Part shown: one piece after another, positions 10,070-18,152 of the stretch
How the letters are laid out: each line of letters starts with the position of its first letter
Numbering within the stretch: position 1 is the stretch's first letter
NCBI GenBank assembly: GCA_022571865.1
Contig: JACZXA010000006.1
Location: 1 to 49,007 of the forward strand
Direction of reading: 5' to 3'
DNA length: 49,007 nucleotides
Origin: Pseudomonadota bacterium
GTDB lineage: Bacteria; Pseudomonadota; Gammaproteobacteria; Pseudomonadales; Azotimanducaceae
Translations under genes and position numbers: made by a program
Notes under the pieces: model-generated
Database searches by the model: none
The model's input: the letters and a program-made list of their open reading frames with translations, nothing else
Told to the model about the DNA's origin: nothing

Positions 10070-10917
10070 ACGACTTCTGGCAACCCAGCTGCAGCCTGGA
10101 TGCGTTGAGACAAAGGGCTCAGTTGTTGCGAACACTGCGCGAATTCTTCGCCGCACGAGACGTGCTCGAGGTCCAGACCGCGACCCTCGGCTCCCGCACG
10201 GTCACGGACGTCGCTATCGAATCTTTGCGGGTTCGAGACGGCGCTTTCCTGCAGACCTCTCCGGAGTATCAGCTCAAGCGTCTGTTGGCCGCTGGTGCCC
10301 CATCGTTATACCAACTCGGGCCCGTCTTTCGTGCGGGGGAAGCCGGCCGGCTTCATAATCCGGAATTTACGCTTCTGGAGTGGTATCGGATCGGGTTCGA
10401 CCATCTACAGCTCATGGCTGAGGTGACCGAGCTGGTCGATCTCGTACTCGGTTCACAGCCGATTCGCACTTTGACCTATAAAGACCTGGTTGGAACGCTG
10501 TCGGGTGATCGAGATGTGCTGGACCTGAGGTGTGCCGATGCAATCGCGAAGCTGGGTCAGGGTCGGTTTTTTATCACCGAGTATCCGGCAGAGCAAGCGG
10601 CACTCGCCCGTCTCGACGCTGCCAGTGCGGAGATTGCAGCGCGATTTGAGCTGGTCATCGACGGGGTCGAGATCGCCAACGGCTACCATGAACTCGGGGA
10701 TGCCGCCGAGCTTCGGCAACGTTTTCAGGATGATCGGGCACACCGCACGCGCACCGGACTTTATTGTCCGGAGCTGGATGAACGGTTTCTTGCGGCGATG
10801 GAGTCTGGTTTACCCGATTGTGCCGGGGTCGCACTCGGTGTTGATCGATTGTTGATGTTGAAGCTTTCGGCTTCGAGCCTCGCGGAAGTCATGCCATTCC
10901 CAGTGACCATTGCTTGA
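10066..10917 (+). CDS. epmA: EF-P beta-lysine ligase EpmA (shortened form)
   Basis: 283 residues. EpmA resembles the catalytic core of lysyl-tRNA synthetase without its tRNA-binding domain and attaches (R)-beta-lysine to EF-P Lys34. Class II motifs are visible: [31 protein letters not shown] (motif 2) and the C-terminal [10 protein letters not shown] (motif 3). It is about 40 residues shorter than E. coli EpmA. The loss is in the middle, around residues 140-175, with the frame intact. The GTG start overlaps the efp stop (GTGA). EpmB, the lysine 2,3-aminomutase that makes the substrate, is not in the window. It converges on psd with a 15-bp gap. Confidence 0.93.
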   Translation: MNDFWQPSCSLDALRQRAQLLRTLREFFAARDVLEVQTATLGSRTVTDVAIESLRVRDGAFLQTSPEYQLKRLLAAGAPSLYQLGPVFRAGEAGRLHNPEFTLLEWYRIGFDHLQLMAEVTELVDLVLGSQPIRTLTYKDLVGTLSGDRDVLDLRCADAIAKLGQGRFFITEYPAEQAALARLDAASAEIAARFELVIDGVEIANGYHELGDAAELRQRFQDDRAHRTRTGLYCPELDERFLAAMESGLPDCAGVALGVDRLLMLKLSASSLAEVMPFPVTIA

Positions 10918-10932
10918 CCCGCACGCGGTCAA

Positions 10933-11754
10933 TTAACCGATTAGCCGACCGATTGACTGCCCCATGCGTACCTTGATACCGGCGTGGAGGGTGCCGTCGA
11001 GCTCCATCCGGCCCGGTTCGAAACAGACGATTACCGTAGAACCGAGCAGGAAGCGGCCGATCTCGCAACCGCGCTCGAGTCGCAAACCGTGGGTGTTCTG
11101 CGTGAGTGACCGATACGGTGACTCAGGTCCGGGCCAGACGGTTTCGATACTTGCAACAACCAGCGCACCCACCAGGATGACCAGCATGTCGCCATGGCTG
11201 CTTTCGAAATGGCACACCAGCCGTTCGTTGCGACAGAAAAGATCCGAGATCGTCGCTTCGGTCTTTGCGTTTACGGAAAAAAGCTCCCCAGGTATGGCGG
11301 TCGTTCGAACAAGCCGGGCTGTGACAGGGAGATGCACGCGATGATAGTCATTGGGTGCGAGATATATCGTAATGAACGCCCCTTCATGAAATTGAGGGAG
11401 GTCCGCACCGGTTAGCGAACGAAGCGAATAATTGGTTCCTTTTGCTTGCATTAATTTGTCATGGGTCAGACGCCCAACCTGACTGATGGAACCGTCGGCG
11501 GGGCAAGCCACGCATAATGGGTCGTTTGGCATGGGGCGTGTGTCAGCGCGTAACTCGCGGGTGAAAAAATCGTTGAACGATTCGTAGTCATCCGGCGAAG
11601 AGCGCAGAGAGTCGCTGAGGTCCACGTTGTATGCGCTTGAGAAGGTGTGAATGAAAGTTCGACGTATCCAGGGTGTTTGGGAACGTGCGAAGCGTCCGGC
11701 CAGGCGTGAGAGACCATGTTGCGGAAGCAGGCGCTGTAAGGCTGCGAAGCTCAT
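10933..11754 (-). CDS. psd: phosphatidylserine decarboxylase proenzyme
   Basis: 273 residues. It makes phosphatidylethanolamine from phosphatidylserine at the inner membrane. The C-terminal motif FLLGSTVIV contains the LGST self-cleavage site, where the serine becomes the pyruvoyl cofactor and separates beta and alpha chains. Other conserved blocks are YESFNDFFTRELRADTRP and IYLAPNDYHRVHLP. The ATG overlaps the stop of the upstream rhodanese (ATGA), so the two form an operon. The length is slightly below the 280-320 usual for the proteobacterial group. Confidence 0.97.
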   Translation of the reverse strand: MSFAALQRLLPQHGLSRLAGRFARSQTPWIRRTFIHTFSSAYNVDLSDSLRSSPDDYESFNDFFTRELRADTRPMPNDPLCVACPADGSISQVGRLTHDKLMQAKGTNYSLRSLTGADLPQFHEGAFITIYLAPNDYHRVHLPVTARLVRTTAIPGELFSVNAKTEATISDLFCRNERLVCHFESSHGDMLVILVGALVVASIETVWPGPESPYRSLTQNTHGLRLERGCEIGRFLLGSTVIVCFEPGRMELDGTLHAGIKVRMGQSIGRLIG

Positions 11755-12620
11755 GGTCCGGTAATCGGCGTATCGTCCCGGTTACCCCATTCCGCCCACG
11801 ACCCGTGGTAGGCGCGGATTTTATCAAAGCCGCAGAGTCGTGCTATTAGATAGGAGAGCCCCGAACGATGATGAGTCTGGCAATGGGTGATGATCGACTT
11901 CTCACGTACCAGCCCATGCGCTCTAAGCAGTTGTTCGACGTTCTTCGTCAGTCGGAGATCGTTTGAGGGATCTTTGAGATCCATCCAGTCGAGGTGCACG
12001 GCCCCGGGTATGTGACCGGCCCGATTGGCCGTCCTGCGCAATCCGAGAAATTCCTCTTGCGAGCGCACGTCCCAGATAATCTGGTCAGGATCGTCGATGG
12101 CACTCAGCACGTCTTCGAGTTCGGCGATCGGCGCGTTGTCCAGCGTCAAACTGACGTTGCTGAATTCAGGCTGGGTACCGGAGCCCGATTCAAGCGGCAA
12201 CCCTGCGCCATGCCACGCCTGCAGTCCTCCATTGAGATACGCGCTGCGACGGTGGCCGATGATGTCGAGAGTCCAGATGAACCGCCCGGCCCAGCCACCG
12301 CCCTCGTCGTCATAGACGACGATGTCCAGGTCGGGGTCATAACCGAGACGGCCGAATAGCGCAGTCAAGCGCTCGACACTCGGTAGACGACCGGTTGCGG
12401 GGGGTGTGCCATCAACTAGCTCCCTCGGCTCGACGAGCACGGCCCCCGGCAGGTGCGCCTGATAGTACGCTTCACGCGAAGCGACATGCACCAGTAAGCG
12501 ATTCTTCTTGGATATGGTATCGAGCGCTTCGGGTTCAAGTAACTTGATGGGTGAAATGAGTACCGGCCTTGGATGTGACGGAGCAGCTATGTTACTAGTT
12601 CTTGTCCAGAAATTAGGCAA
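11751..12620 (-). CDS. thiosulfate sulfurtransferase (tandem rhodanese, RhdA/SseA type)
   Basis: 289 residues with two rhodanese domains, the first inactive and the second carrying the active-site loop HCQTHHRSG. The CQTHHRS loop matches the Azotobacter/Pseudomonas RhdA type, which differs from the CG(S/T)GVT loop of mercaptopyruvate sulfurtransferases. The conserved block YDDEGGGWAGRFIW lies in the first domain. It probably transfers sulfane sulfur from thiosulfate to an acceptor. The gene is translationally coupled to psd, an arrangement also known in Pseudomonas. The ATG at 12620 was used; the first 10-20 residues are poorly conserved and the true start could be slightly downstream. Confidence 0.9.
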   Translation of the reverse strand: MPNFWTRTSNIAAPSHPRPVLISPIKLLEPEALDTISKKNRLLVHVASREAYYQAHLPGAVLVEPRELVDGTPPATGRLPSVERLTALFGRLGYDPDLDIVVYDDEGGGWAGRFIWTLDIIGHRRSAYLNGGLQAWHGAGLPLESGSGTQPEFSNVSLTLDNAPIAELEDVLSAIDDPDQIIWDVRSQEEFLGLRRTANRAGHIPGAVHLDWMDLKDPSNDLRLTKNVEQLLRAHGLVREKSIITHCQTHHRSGLSYLIARLCGFDKIRAYHGSWAEWGNRDDTPITGP

Positions 12621-12676
12621 ATGTGCCTGGTGGAATTTCGTTCCGCAACCGCGTTGAGGGAGGGCATGCTCTAAGT

Positions 12677-12794
12677 GCGCCTACGCTCGACCCCTCGGGG
12701 GAGTCCCCCTCTCCACGAACTTGACCCTTCTTGGGTAATAAGAGGGGGCAAGTTCGCGTAATGAGGGCACCCCGGAGGGGCTGAGCGTAAGCGC
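12677..12794. repeat. 118-bp long imperfect inverted-repeat element (possible MITE)
   Basis: The outer arms 12677-12700 and 12770-12794 pair with three mismatches and one gap. Inside them, 12716-12732 and 12740-12756 pair with two mismatches around a 7-nt loop. The whole segment can therefore form one long hairpin. It sits between the divergent starts of the rhodanese gene (12620) and orn (12954), so a simple terminator role is unlikely. The 333-bp gap holds no other recognisable gene, and I saw no clear target-site duplication. Confidence 0.6.
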
Positions 12795-12953
12795 GAATAA
12801 GAGAATATCCAGCCTCACTGCGCTTACCCGCGGGTGATCTGTAATCCGCTACGACCGTCGATATTGAAATCTTCGCAGTTACCCACCACGTGCGGGTAGC
12901 GTGGCACGGATGGTGGCAACATAATGGGTCGCATACGTTGTTGGGAGAGCGAA

Positions 12954-13493
12954 GTGCCTGCGAATCTAATCTGGATGGATCTGGAAATGACCGGCCTCGA
13001 CCCGGACAAAGACGTCATCATCGAGATGGCCACCATCGTCACGGATAGCGATCTCACCATCATCGCGGAAGGTCCGGTACTGGCAATACGTCAACCCGAA
13101 GAGAAGCTTCTCGGTATGGACGAATGGAACCAGAAGCATCACAGCGGTTCGGGCTTGCTGGACCGGGTGCGCAAAGAAGGTGTACTCGAACGGGAAGCGG
13201 AAGCCCAGACCCTGGCTTTTATCGAGCAGCATGCCGAGAAACGCAGCGCCCCGTTGTGTGGCAACACCATCTGGCAGGACCGGCGGTTTCTTGCTCGTTA
13301 CATGCCAACTCTGGAGGCGTACCTGCACTACCGTATTATTGACGTAAGCAGTCTCAAAGAGCTTGCCGTACGGTGGCGTCCATCGCTACTGAAGGGCTTC
13401 ACGAAAAATAACGCGCATACGGCGCTGGCCGATATCACCGAATCCATCGAAGAGCTCAAGTATTACAAAGAGCACTTCATCCGCCTGGATTGA
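12954..13493 (+). CDS. orn: oligoribonuclease
   Basis: 179 residues. Orn is a DEDDh 3'-5' exonuclease that degrades 2-5 nt RNAs and, in Pseudomonas, the c-di-GMP product pGpG. That links it to the FimX region in function, although it is a general housekeeping enzyme. Catalytic residues are seen in WMDLEMTGL (Asp, Glu), the central Asp of [10 protein letters not shown], and the HTALADI segment (His, Asp). GTG at 12954 is chosen because GGGAG lies six bases upstream and the length then matches the family (about 180). ATG at 12924 would add ten unconserved residues. It overlaps queG tail-to-tail by 17 bp. Confidence 0.96.
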   Translation: MPANLIWMDLEMTGLDPDKDVIIEMATIVTDSDLTIIAEGPVLAIRQPEEKLLGMDEWNQKHHSGSGLLDRVRKEGVLEREAEAQTLAFIEQHAEKRSAPLCGNTIWQDRRFLARYMPTLEAYLHYRIIDVSSLKELAVRWRPSLLKGFTKNNAHTALADITESIEELKYYKEHFIRLD

Positions 13494-14619
13494 GACGACC
13501 TTCCAACGTTTGCAGAGCCCAGACGATGTGCTCGCGTACCATCTCGGATACGACTTCCGTGTTGAACGATGGCTCAAGGCGTTTTCGGAGCGCAGCCAAG
13601 ACCCGCTCCGTTGGTTCACCGTTACCGAGCGCGACGGCCAGATTGCGCTGCCATTGCTGATAGTTGATGCGCCTGATAGCGCTACCTTCGGTCTTTTCCA
13701 GGAATTCGGCTTCGGTCCACTCGAACAGGGTCAGGAGATCGGATCCATCGAGATTGTGACGGGGGCTGAAGTCTCCCTCCGCGGTATGTTTGGCGTAACG
13801 ATTCCACGGACAGAACAACTGACAATCGTCGCAACCGAATATTCGATTCCCCACCAGTGCCCGCAGCGATTCTGGAATAGCTCCCTGGAGTTCGATTGTC
13901 AGATAAGAAATGCAGCGGCGTGCATCGAGTTGTTTTGGCCCGACGATGGCGTTCGTCGGACACACGGTGATGCAGGCTTTACAGTTGCCGCAATGATCAA
14001 CCGTTGACGGCGCGTCCAGCGGGAGCGGTAAATTGGTGAAGATCTCGCCCAGGAAGAACCAGGAACCAGCGTTTCGGTTCAGCAATAAACTGTGTTTGCC
14101 AATCCACCCGAGGCCCGCCTTTTCTGCCAGGGCTTTCTCGAGGACAGGTGCGGAATCGGTAAACGCTCGATAGCGCACGTTCAGATCTGCGACTTCCAGG
14201 TTGATTCGTTCCGCAAGCTTGGCCAGGCGCCGCCGCACAACCTTGTGATAGTCGCGACCTAGCGCGTAGCGGGAGAGGTAACCTTTACTGTTGTCGTTGA
14301 GAATCCTCAACGGCTGAGTATCGGTTGGCAGGTAGTCCATGCGTGCGGCGATGACGCGGCAAGAGTTCTGCTCAAAGGAGTTTGAAGATTCAAAAAGCTC
14401 GTTGAAAAGAAGCTCGGGATGCAGACGCTTGTCGAGGTTGCGTTCCAGATACCCCATCTCACCGTTGAAATGTTTGTTCAACCAGTCGCGCACGTGAGGT
14501 TCATGGGTCGAAAGGTCCATGTCGGTAATGCCAATTTGTTGAAAACCGAGCTCATTTCCCCAGGTTTTGATCTGTATGCTGAGCTTCTCTAGGTCCAAAA
14601 CACGCGCCGTTTGTGACAA
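13477..14619 (-). CDS. queG: epoxyqueuosine reductase
   Basis: 380 residues with the chosen TTG start at 14619, matching E. coli QueG (379). The open frame extends upstream to 14763 but that part is unconserved and overlaps nnr. QueG is a cobalamin and iron-sulfur enzyme that converts epoxyqueuosine to queuosine at tRNA position 34. Two [4Fe-4S] motifs are present: [12 protein letters not shown] and, further on, [16 protein letters not shown]-like C-terminal segment follows. It is divergent from nnr with 91 bp between starts, and its 3' end overlaps orn. Confidence 0.95.
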   Translation of the reverse strand: MSQTARVLDLEKLSIQIKTWGNELGFQQIGITDMDLSTHEPHVRDWLNKHFNGEMGYLERNLDKRLHPELLFNELFESSNSFEQNSCRVIAARMDYLPTDTQPLRILNDNSKGYLSRYALGRDYHKVVRRRLAKLAERINLEVADLNVRYRAFTDSAPVLEKALAEKAGLGWIGKHSLLLNRNAGSWFFLGEIFTNLPLPLDAPSTVDHCGNCKACITVCPTNAIVGPKQLDARRCISYLTIELQGAIPESLRALVGNRIFGCDDCQLFCPWNRYAKHTAEGDFSPRHNLDGSDLLTLFEWTEAEFLEKTEGSAIRRINYQQWQRNLAVALGNGEPTERVLAALRKRLEPSFNTEVVSEMVREHIVWALQTLEGRLNPGG

Positions 14620-14654
14620 TGATCCACCCCTGGAGTTGATGACATCAGGCCTGA

Positions 14655-14681
14655 TTACCTGTCCTCGCGGGCAAGTATAAT
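14655..14681 (+). promoter_or_regulatory. candidate sigma-70 promoter for the nnr operon
   Basis: A perfect -10 hexamer TATAAT lies at 14676-14681. The best -35 candidates are weak: TTACCT at 14655 (15-bp spacing) or TGATTA at 14652 (18-bp spacing). The predicted start is near 14688, giving a leader of about 23 nt before the nnr CTG. Confidence 0.55.
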
Positions 14682-14710
14682 GTGCGCGTCGATTAATTGG
14701 AGAACAACCC

Positions 14711-16255
14711 CTGTCACAGCTATATACCGCAGCCCAATGTCGTGAGCTTGATCGTCTCGCCATAGAGCAACATCACCTTTCGGGGTTCGAATTGATGGAA
14801 CGTGCCGGTCGTGCAACGTTTCGCGCACTGCTTGACCGTTGGCCCGAAGCTAAGTCGGTAAGCGTCGTTTGCGGCAAAGGGAACAACGCCGGTGATGGGT
14901 ACATCGTGGCGGGATTGGCCCGCGAGATTGGCATGCGGGTCCAGCTCTGCCAGCTGGGCAGCGCGGGTGTTCTCGCCACAGATGCGGCGCGAGCGCGCGA
15001 CTGGGCGCTCGGCCTGGGTGTTTCAATCGAGTCGCTGGCAGATCAGTTGGTGGGTGATGTGATCGTTGACGCGCTGCTGGGTACGGGGTTGACCGGAAAG
15101 TTGCGTGAGCCGTATGCGCAGGCGGTACGGCTAATCAACAAAAGTAAGGCCGGGGTAATTTCGGTCGACATTCCAACTGGCGTGAGTTCCGACAACGGCG
15201 CGGTCGTCGATGACGCTGTTCGCGCGGATGTCACTACCACGTTCATCGGGCGCAAGATTGGTCTGTATACGGGGCCCGGTGTGTCGTATTGCGGTGAGGT
15301 GTTTTATGAAGACCTGAATGTGTCGCCGGAAATATTCCGCGTCGTCGAGGGTTGCCCGATGTTGAGCTTCCCGATGCTCGAGGCGGTCGGTTACTTCTTT
15401 GCCCGCCGAGACCCGAATGTCTACAAACAGGCTCTGGGTCACGTGGTGGTGGTTGGCGGCGATTACAGTATGGGTGGGGCACCCCTCATGGCTGCGGAAA
15501 CCGCATTGCGGATGGGTGCCGGTATGGTGAGCGTCATCACCCGGGCGGAACACAGGCCAGCGATACTCGCGCGCAGACCCGAGCTGATGGTTGTGGACGC
15601 AAACGACCATGCCAACCGTGTTGAGTTGTTGGAGAAGGCAAGTGTGGTGGTCGTGGGGCCGGGTCTCGGGCGCTCGGACTGGGGCCATGGGTTGCTCAAA
15701 GAGGCGGTGGCGTCTGGTAAACCCATGGTGCTGGACGCCGACGGTCTGCACGGTTTTGTAGAATTATCCCTCCGCGCTCGCGGACCACTGATCATCACAC
15801 CTCATAATGCCGAGGCTGCGGCGCTGCTGAAATGTGATGTCGCCGAGGTTCAATCAGATCGCCCCGGGGCGGTACTTCGGCTGGCCGCCCGTATCGAAGG
15901 AACTGCCGTACTGAAAGGCGTCGGGACGCTGATTGCTGCACACAAGATCGGCACCGCACAGGGGGTTAACGGCCGTGATGAGGGGGGCGAAACCGGTGCC
16001 AAACCCCGGTTGCTTGGATGTTGCATGCACGGTAACCCGGGAATGGCCAGCGCAGGCATGGGGGACGTTCTGAGCGGTGTCATCGGTGGTTTGCTCGCAC
16101 AGCAACTCCCAGAGATAGACGCGGCGGTCCTCGGCGTTTGCCTGCACGGTTACGCGGGAGACCAGGCGGCGAAACAGCTGGGGCAACGTGGAATGCTCGC
16201 TACTGACCTGCTGCCTTTTATGGTCGATGCGCTCAAGGTGAGTTGCGGTGAATAA
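14711..16255 (+). CDS. nnr: bifunctional NAD(P)HX epimerase/dehydratase, probable CTG start
   Basis: 514 residues, nearly identical in length to E. coli Nnr (515). It repairs hydrated NADH and NADPH. The N-terminal epimerase domain (about 1-215) starts LSQLYTAAQCRELDRLAIEQ and has CGKGNNAGDGY. The C-terminal ADP-dependent dehydratase (about 230-510) has the NPGMASAGMGDVLSG motif. The conserved N-terminus begins upstream of the first TTG/ATG (14792/14795), and the only suitable codon is CTG at 14711, six bases after GGAGAA. No in-frame ATG, GTG or TTG lies between the ribosome-binding site and this CTG. It heads the nnr-tsaE-amiB-mutL-miaA-hfq-hflX run. Confidence 0.94.
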   Translation: MSQLYTAAQCRELDRLAIEQHHLSGFELMERAGRATFRALLDRWPEAKSVSVVCGKGNNAGDGYIVAGLAREIGMRVQLCQLGSAGVLATDAARARDWALGLGVSIESLADQLVGDVIVDALLGTGLTGKLREPYAQAVRLINKSKAGVISVDIPTGVSSDNGAVVDDAVRADVTTTFIGRKIGLYTGPGVSYCGEVFYEDLNVSPEIFRVVEGCPMLSFPMLEAVGYFFARRDPNVYKQALGHVVVVGGDYSMGGAPLMAAETALRMGAGMVSVITRAEHRPAILARRPELMVVDANDHANRVELLEKASVVVVGPGLGRSDWGHGLLKEAVASGKPMVLDADGLHGFVELSLRARGPLIITPHNAEAAALLKCDVAEVQSDRPGAVLRLAARIEGTAVLKGVGTLIAAHKIGTAQGVNGRDEGGETGAKPRLLGCCMHGNPGMASAGMGDVLSGVIGGLLAQQLPEIDAAVLGVCLHGYAGDQAAKQLGQRGMLATDLLPFMVDALKVSCGE

Positions 16256-16359
16256 ACGAGATACCCGCGCTTTGAGTTTCGATAGCGTCCTGTTGGACGC
16301 CTGTAACGGCGGGTTAATCGTCTCTCGCGGCTTGTCAAAAGCCCAAAGCGGCCTGCTGA

Positions 16360-16782
16360 ATGAGCCATAGCGTCTTTCTAAAGGACGAAGCTGCCACGTT
16401 GCAGTACGGAAACCGTCTGGCAAACAGGCTGCAACGCGATGCGTTGGTGTTATTGCGTGGTGATCTTGGTGCTGGAAAGACCACCCTGGTGCGAGGCATA
16501 CTGCGCGGATTGGGCTACAAGGGGTCCGTCAAGAGTCCAACGTATACTTTGCTTGAGCCGTACGAACTAGCACAGCAAACCGTATATCACTTTGACTTTT
16601 ATCGAATTGCGGACAGCAATGAGCTGGAATTCATCGGAATCGATGAGCTCATGGATGCCGACGCCATCAAACTGGTGGAATGGCCAGAGCATGCCGCAGA
16701 GAAGCTTCCCGATCCGGACGTGGAAATTCTGCTGGAGATAGACGGCGCAGGGCGACGTCTCGAGATTCGTGCGCGCAGCTAA
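16360..16782 (+). CDS. tsaE: tRNA N6-threonylcarbamoyladenosine biosynthesis ATPase TsaE
   Basis: 140 residues. TsaE supports the TsaB-TsaD complex that makes t6A at position 37 of ANN-decoding tRNAs. The P-loop GDLGAGKTTLVRGIL and the downstream SPTYTLLEPY and FDFYRI segments are diagnostic. The ATG at 16360 follows nnr after 104 bp in which no feature was recognised. The 3' end overlaps amiB by 14 bp, showing translational coupling. Confidence 0.97.
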   Translation: MSHSVFLKDEAATLQYGNRLANRLQRDALVLLRGDLGAGKTTLVRGILRGLGYKGSVKSPTYTLLEPYELAQQTVYHFDFYRIADSNELEFIGIDELMDADAIKLVEWPEHAAEKLPDPDVEILLEIDGAGRRLEIRARS

Positions 16783-18085
16783 CGGCTGGTTGTGGGTATG
16801 GGCAGCGTTGGGTTGCGTTTCAGCCGCGCATGCGGAACTTCTGGAAGGCGTACGAATGCACGAAGCACCCAACTATACCCGGGTCGTTTTTGACACCACC
16901 GGTCCCGTTGAATACGAACTTTTTGTGTTGACCAATCCTGATCGAGTGGTCATCGATCTGAAGAACACCCGTGTGGAGTCGGGCTTTGATCCGAGCGTGG
17001 TTGCCGTTGGCAGGGAGCGGTTGAAGGGATTGCGGTCAGCGGCGCGGGGCACCGGGTACCGCATTGTGCTGGACACCAGAGTCAAGCTCACCCCGAAGGG
17101 ATTCACCCTCAAGCCAGTTGCGCCTTATGGCCATCGCCTGGTCATCGATCTTTATTCGAGTACGCCGAAACCCGTGGTACCGGCAAGCGTCCCCGACCGG
17201 GACGGACGACGCGATGTGATCATTGCCATAGATGCCGGGCACGGTGGTGAAGATCCGGGTGCATCGGGCGTGGACAGGATTCAGGAAAAGAAGTTGGTCT
17301 TGAGCCTCGCCCGGAAACTCGCTTACCGCCTGAATCGGGCACCTGGGTACAGAGCCGTGTTGGTGCGCACCGGCGACTATTACATCGCTCACCGTAAACG
17401 CACTAAAATTGCGCGTGATGAGCGCGCGGATCTTTTTGTTTCCTTGCATGCCGATGCTTTCAAAAGCCCGAAGGTAAGCGGCGCGTCCGTTTATACATTG
17501 TCCGACCGGCGTGCGTCGAGCGAAACGGCCCGTTGGCTGGCGGACAAGGAAAATCGATCCGATCTCATCGGTGGGGTTGGGGAGGTCACCCTTGATGACA
17601 AGGATGATCTGGTCGCGCTGGTGTTGGTCGATCTGTCGATGGATGCGAATCTGGGAAAAAGCATCGAAGCGGGTCAGAGCGTGTTGAACAGGTTGAGTCG
17701 GGTCGCCAAATTGCACAGAACTCGAGTGGAGCAGGCAGGTTTTGCGGTGCTGACCTCCCCCGACATGCCGTCGATTCTTGTCGAGACGGGGTTCATTTCC
17801 AACCCCGCCGAAGCCCGCAAGCTGAATCAATCCAGCTATCAGGAACAGCTGGCCACGGCTTTGTTCGATGGCATTCGTGACTACATGGGGCACTCAGCCC
17901 CACCTGGCACGCTGATCGCCTGGCAACGTAATCAGGGCAAGGTCAACTACACCATCGTCCCCGGGGATACGCTTTCCGCCATCGCCAACCGCTACAACAC
18001 CAGTCCCCGGCGCATCCGCGAAGCCAACAACATTTCCGGGGACAACATACACGTTGGCCAGATTATCGTTATTCCCGCGGGCTGA
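16769..18085 (+). CDS. amiB: N-acetylmuramoyl-L-alanine amidase (AmiB-type) with LysM domain
   Basis: 438 residues. A signal peptide covers about residues 1-23 (WLWVWAALGCVSAAHA). An AMIN domain at about 24-125 targets septal peptidoglycan. The zinc amidase_3 domain runs at about 150-370, with AIDAGHGGEDPGA, a Glu in the IQEKKLV segment and SLHADAF supplying metal ligands. A single LysM motif at about 392-437 (YTIVPGDTLSAIANRYNTS) ends the protein. It cleaves septal peptidoglycan during daughter-cell separation. LysM plus AMIN is the AmiB pattern. The GTG start lies inside the tsaE end. Confidence 0.95.
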   Translation: MRAANGWLWVWAALGCVSAAHAELLEGVRMHEAPNYTRVVFDTTGPVEYELFVLTNPDRVVIDLKNTRVESGFDPSVVAVGRERLKGLRSAARGTGYRIVLDTRVKLTPKGFTLKPVAPYGHRLVIDLYSSTPKPVVPASVPDRDGRRDVIIAIDAGHGGEDPGASGVDRIQEKKLVLSLARKLAYRLNRAPGYRAVLVRTGDYYIAHRKRTKIARDERADLFVSLHADAFKSPKVSGASVYTLSDRRASSETARWLADKENRSDLIGGVGEVTLDDKDDLVALVLVDLSMDANLGKSIEAGQSVLNRLSRVAKLHRTRVEQAGFAVLTSPDMPSILVETGFISNPAEARKLNQSSYQEQLATALFDGIRDYMGHSAPPGTLIAWQRNQGKVNYTIVPGDTLSAIANRYNTSPRRIREANNISGDNIHVGQIIVIPAG

Positions 18086-18152
18086 ACGACTATCTGCGCC
18101 GGTGTGACACCCGAGAGTTAAAAAGATCGATCCCATCTGACACAATAAGCAG

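Noticed and set aside
10066-10917. Frameshift in epmA to explain its short length
   Set aside because: The frame is open with conserved motifs on both sides of the shortened region; nothing resembling the missing part is found in other frames.
12924-12953. Earlier ATG start for orn
   Set aside because: The extra ten residues are not family-like and the GTG at 12954 has a better-placed GGGAG.
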